Below, in pieces: positions 62,812 through 64,000 of a stretch of DNA of 64,000 nt (positions within the stretch are counted from its first letter, which is position 1; each line of letters begins with the position of its first letter). A program made the translations under genes and the position numbers. The stretch comes from an uncultured Fulvivirga sp. (GTDB lineage: Bacteria > Bacteroidota > Bacteroidia > Cytophagales > Cyclobacteriaceae). The stretch lies in assembly GCA_947500555.1 (NCBI GenBank), contig CANMSE010000004.1, positions 434,001-498,000 on the forward strand, read 5' to 3'. The notes beneath the pieces were generated by a model. That model searched no databases and had not been told where the DNA came from. It was given only the letters and a program-made list of their open reading frames with translations.

Positions 62812-63369
62812 ATGGCACTTACTTCTTCCACCATGTTGCCTCTTGGCACAGAGGCACCTCACTTTAAATTATTTGATACAGTTTCTGAAAAAGAGATTTC
62901 ACTGGATGAGATTAAATCTGATGTTGCAACTGTCATCATGTTTATTTGTAATCATTGTCCATATGTAAAGCATATACAAGAACAGTTGGTTGACCTTGCT
63001 GAGGATTACATACCAGAAGGGATTAAGTTTATAGCTATATCATCTAATGATGTTGAAAATTATCCTGAAGATTCTCCCGAATTTATGCATGAAGAAGCAA
63101 AAAAATGGGGATACCCTTTTCCTTATTTATATGATGAAACACAAGCAGTAGCTCAAATGTATGATGCTGCTTGTACTCCTGACTTTTATGTTTTTGATGG
63201 GGATATGAAATTAATTTATCGTGGACAGCTTGATAATAGTAGGCCTGGTAATGGCAAACCTTTGACAGGTGAAGATATAAGAAATGTTTTGGATGATCAC
63301 CTAAAAGGTAATCCAATCACTACCAATCAAATACCAAGTCAGGGATGTAACATTAAGTGGGTTCAGTAA
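62812..63369 (+). CDS. Thioredoxin-fold (AhpC/TSA-like) redox protein
   Basis: A 185-residue protein of the PRX-like group: GTEAPHFKLFDTVSEKEISL, active site MFICNHCPYVKHIQEQL with a CxxC pair, and ACTPDFYVFDGDMKLIYRGQLDNSRPGNG, where the cis-Pro site is CTPD. It likely reduces peroxides or disulfides in the cytoplasm, since no signal peptide follows the chosen ATG. An open frame from 29 codons upstream adds a hydrophobic stretch and overlaps the phosphoesterase gene, so the ATG at MALTSS was preferred. Confidence 0.85.
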   Translation: MALTSSTMLPLGTEAPHFKLFDTVSEKEISLDEIKSDVATVIMFICNHCPYVKHIQEQLVDLAEDYIPEGIKFIAISSNDVENYPEDSPEFMHEEAKKWGYPFPYLYDETQAVAQMYDAACTPDFYVFDGDMKLIYRGQLDNSRPGNGKPLTGEDIRNVLDDHLKGNPITTNQIPSQGCNIKWVQ

Positions 63370-63418
63370 TTTAATATAACTTGTTACCTCAAATCGGTAC
63401 AATGCAAGCTAGTTAGAT

Positions 63419-63426
63419 TAGATTTG
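63419..63426 (+). promoter_or_regulatory. -7 promoter element of the SHOCT lipoprotein gene
   Basis: TAGATTTG followed by C, exact TAnnTTTG, 20 nt before the ATG. Confidence 0.45.
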
Positions 63427-63446
63427 CGCCTACTTTATTTTTAGCT

Positions 63447-64000
63447 ATGTCCAGTCATATTCGATCTACAGTATTAATTCCTATACTTTGTATTTTTTCT
63501 AGTTGCGCAACAATAATAGGCGGAAGTAAATACTATGCAAACGTTTCTGTGGATGATCATCCAAAAGCCTCAATTTATTATAATGATGAATTAAAAGGTC
63601 AAGGATATTCTTCTTTTAAAATTCCTAGGGTAGATGCCGGAGATGTAGTATTTGAGGTTAAGCAACAAGGCTGTGAAAACCAGTCATTTGTGTATAGTGG
63701 AAGAAAGATTAGAGGTTGGGCCCTTGTGAGTTCAATCGTATTTTTTACAGGTGGATCACCATTACCTCTGCCTTACGGTGCTGCAATTGATTTTGCCTTT
63801 GGTTCGATTTACAAGCCTGACATTACTGAAAAAGGTATTTTAAGGAATAATTATCGCACGTATAACTATATCCTTGATTACACAGGGTGTGGAGAAAAAA
63901 GGCCTGAAACTTCAAGTAAGGAAGAGCGGTTAATAGCACTTAAATCACTTTTTCAGGATGGTCTGATAACTAAAAAAGAGTATGAAGAAAAAAAGAAAAA
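63447..64000 (+). CDS. Lipoprotein with C-terminal SHOCT-like domain (3' end outside window)
   Basis: The frame is open to the window edge (184 codons). Signal and lipobox IFSSC are followed by a PEGA-like beta domain (ASIYYNDELKGQGYSSFKIPRVDAG) and a glycine-rich hydrophobic stretch (GWALVSSIVFFTGGSPLPLPYGAAIDFAFG). The end reads EERLIALKSLFQDGLITKKEYEEKK, the pattern of the short C-terminal SHOCT motif. Function unknown; PEGA domains occur on envelope proteins. Confidence 0.75.
   Translation, partial: MSSHIRSTVLIPILCIFSSCATIIGGSKYYANVSVDDHPKASIYYNDELKGQGYSSFKIPRVDAGDVVFEVKQQGCENQSFVYSGRKIRGWALVSSIVFFTGGSPLPLPYGAAIDFAFGSIYKPDITEKGILRNNYRTYNYILDYTGCGEKRPETSSKEERLIALKSLFQDGLITKKEYEEKKK

Overview
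The window looks like a chromosomal piece of a low-GC member of the Bacteroidota, most likely order Cytophagales. Markers of this are: two type IX secretion cargo proteins (one with a Por-type C-terminal tail, one with a gliding-associated CHU_C-type end); perfect TAnnTTTG -7 promoter elements before many genes; A/T-rich leaders with no clear Shine-Dalgarno sequence; a cytochrome b/flavoprotein/iron-sulfur succinate dehydrogenase of the Bacteroidetes type; IcmF; and a pinensin-like class I lanthipeptide cluster. No rRNA, tRNA, CRISPR array, transposase or phage gene was recognised.

Layout. 1-4.6 kb: a truncated TPR sensor kinase diverges from a lipoprotein built of three 188-residue repeats. 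4.2-12.6 kb: a leftward run (TPR protein, THUMP rRNA methyltransferase, membrane patatin, IcmF, GNAT acetyltransferase), the first three linked by 4-bp overlaps. 12.7-19.3 kb: a TM2 protein, a tightly overlapping membrane-biology group (LolA-like, secreted YidD-like, two paralogous TPR/membrane proteins) and sdhCAB. 19.7-28.2 kb: an M48 protease, a YfhO-type membrane protein and a molybdenum cofactor block (moaA, moaD, moaE, mobA, moaC, moeA) with a TSUP permease. 28.3-30.8 kb: ffh, a frameshifted lipoprotein, and a decayed second copy of the ffh 3' end.

30.8-45.6 kb is the main accessory island, a class I lanthipeptide system. It has two 80-residue precursors with an identical leader start but unrelated Cys/Ser/Thr-rich cores, and a decayed core in frame behind one of them. 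The maturation genes are a LanB split into a large glutamylation subunit and a small elimination subunit, and a LanC with a long extra C-terminal domain. A secreted TPR-CHAT protease, a sigma/anti-sigma pair, an HlyD adaptor and a C39-peptidase ABC exporter complete it. Both precursor promoters and the hlyD promoter carry the same two-box element (GTTAACCTTT, 13 bp, ATAATA), unlike the normal TAnnTTTG promoter. This suggests that the cluster's own sigma factor controls substrate and export together.

45.9-64 kb: a large T9SS-secreted beta-propeller protein, a CPBP membrane protein lacking one glutamate of its motif, an unknown exported protein, an isolated pdhB, an OmpA/TPR lipoprotein, a PspC-like protein, ybaB with a glycosyltransferase, a translationally overlapping hisS-hutH-CHU_C operon, a histone H1-like basic protein, a phosphoesterase, a thioredoxin-fold protein and the start of a SHOCT lipoprotein.

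All calls rest on reading the translated sequence and family knowledge. No database search or structure prediction was run.
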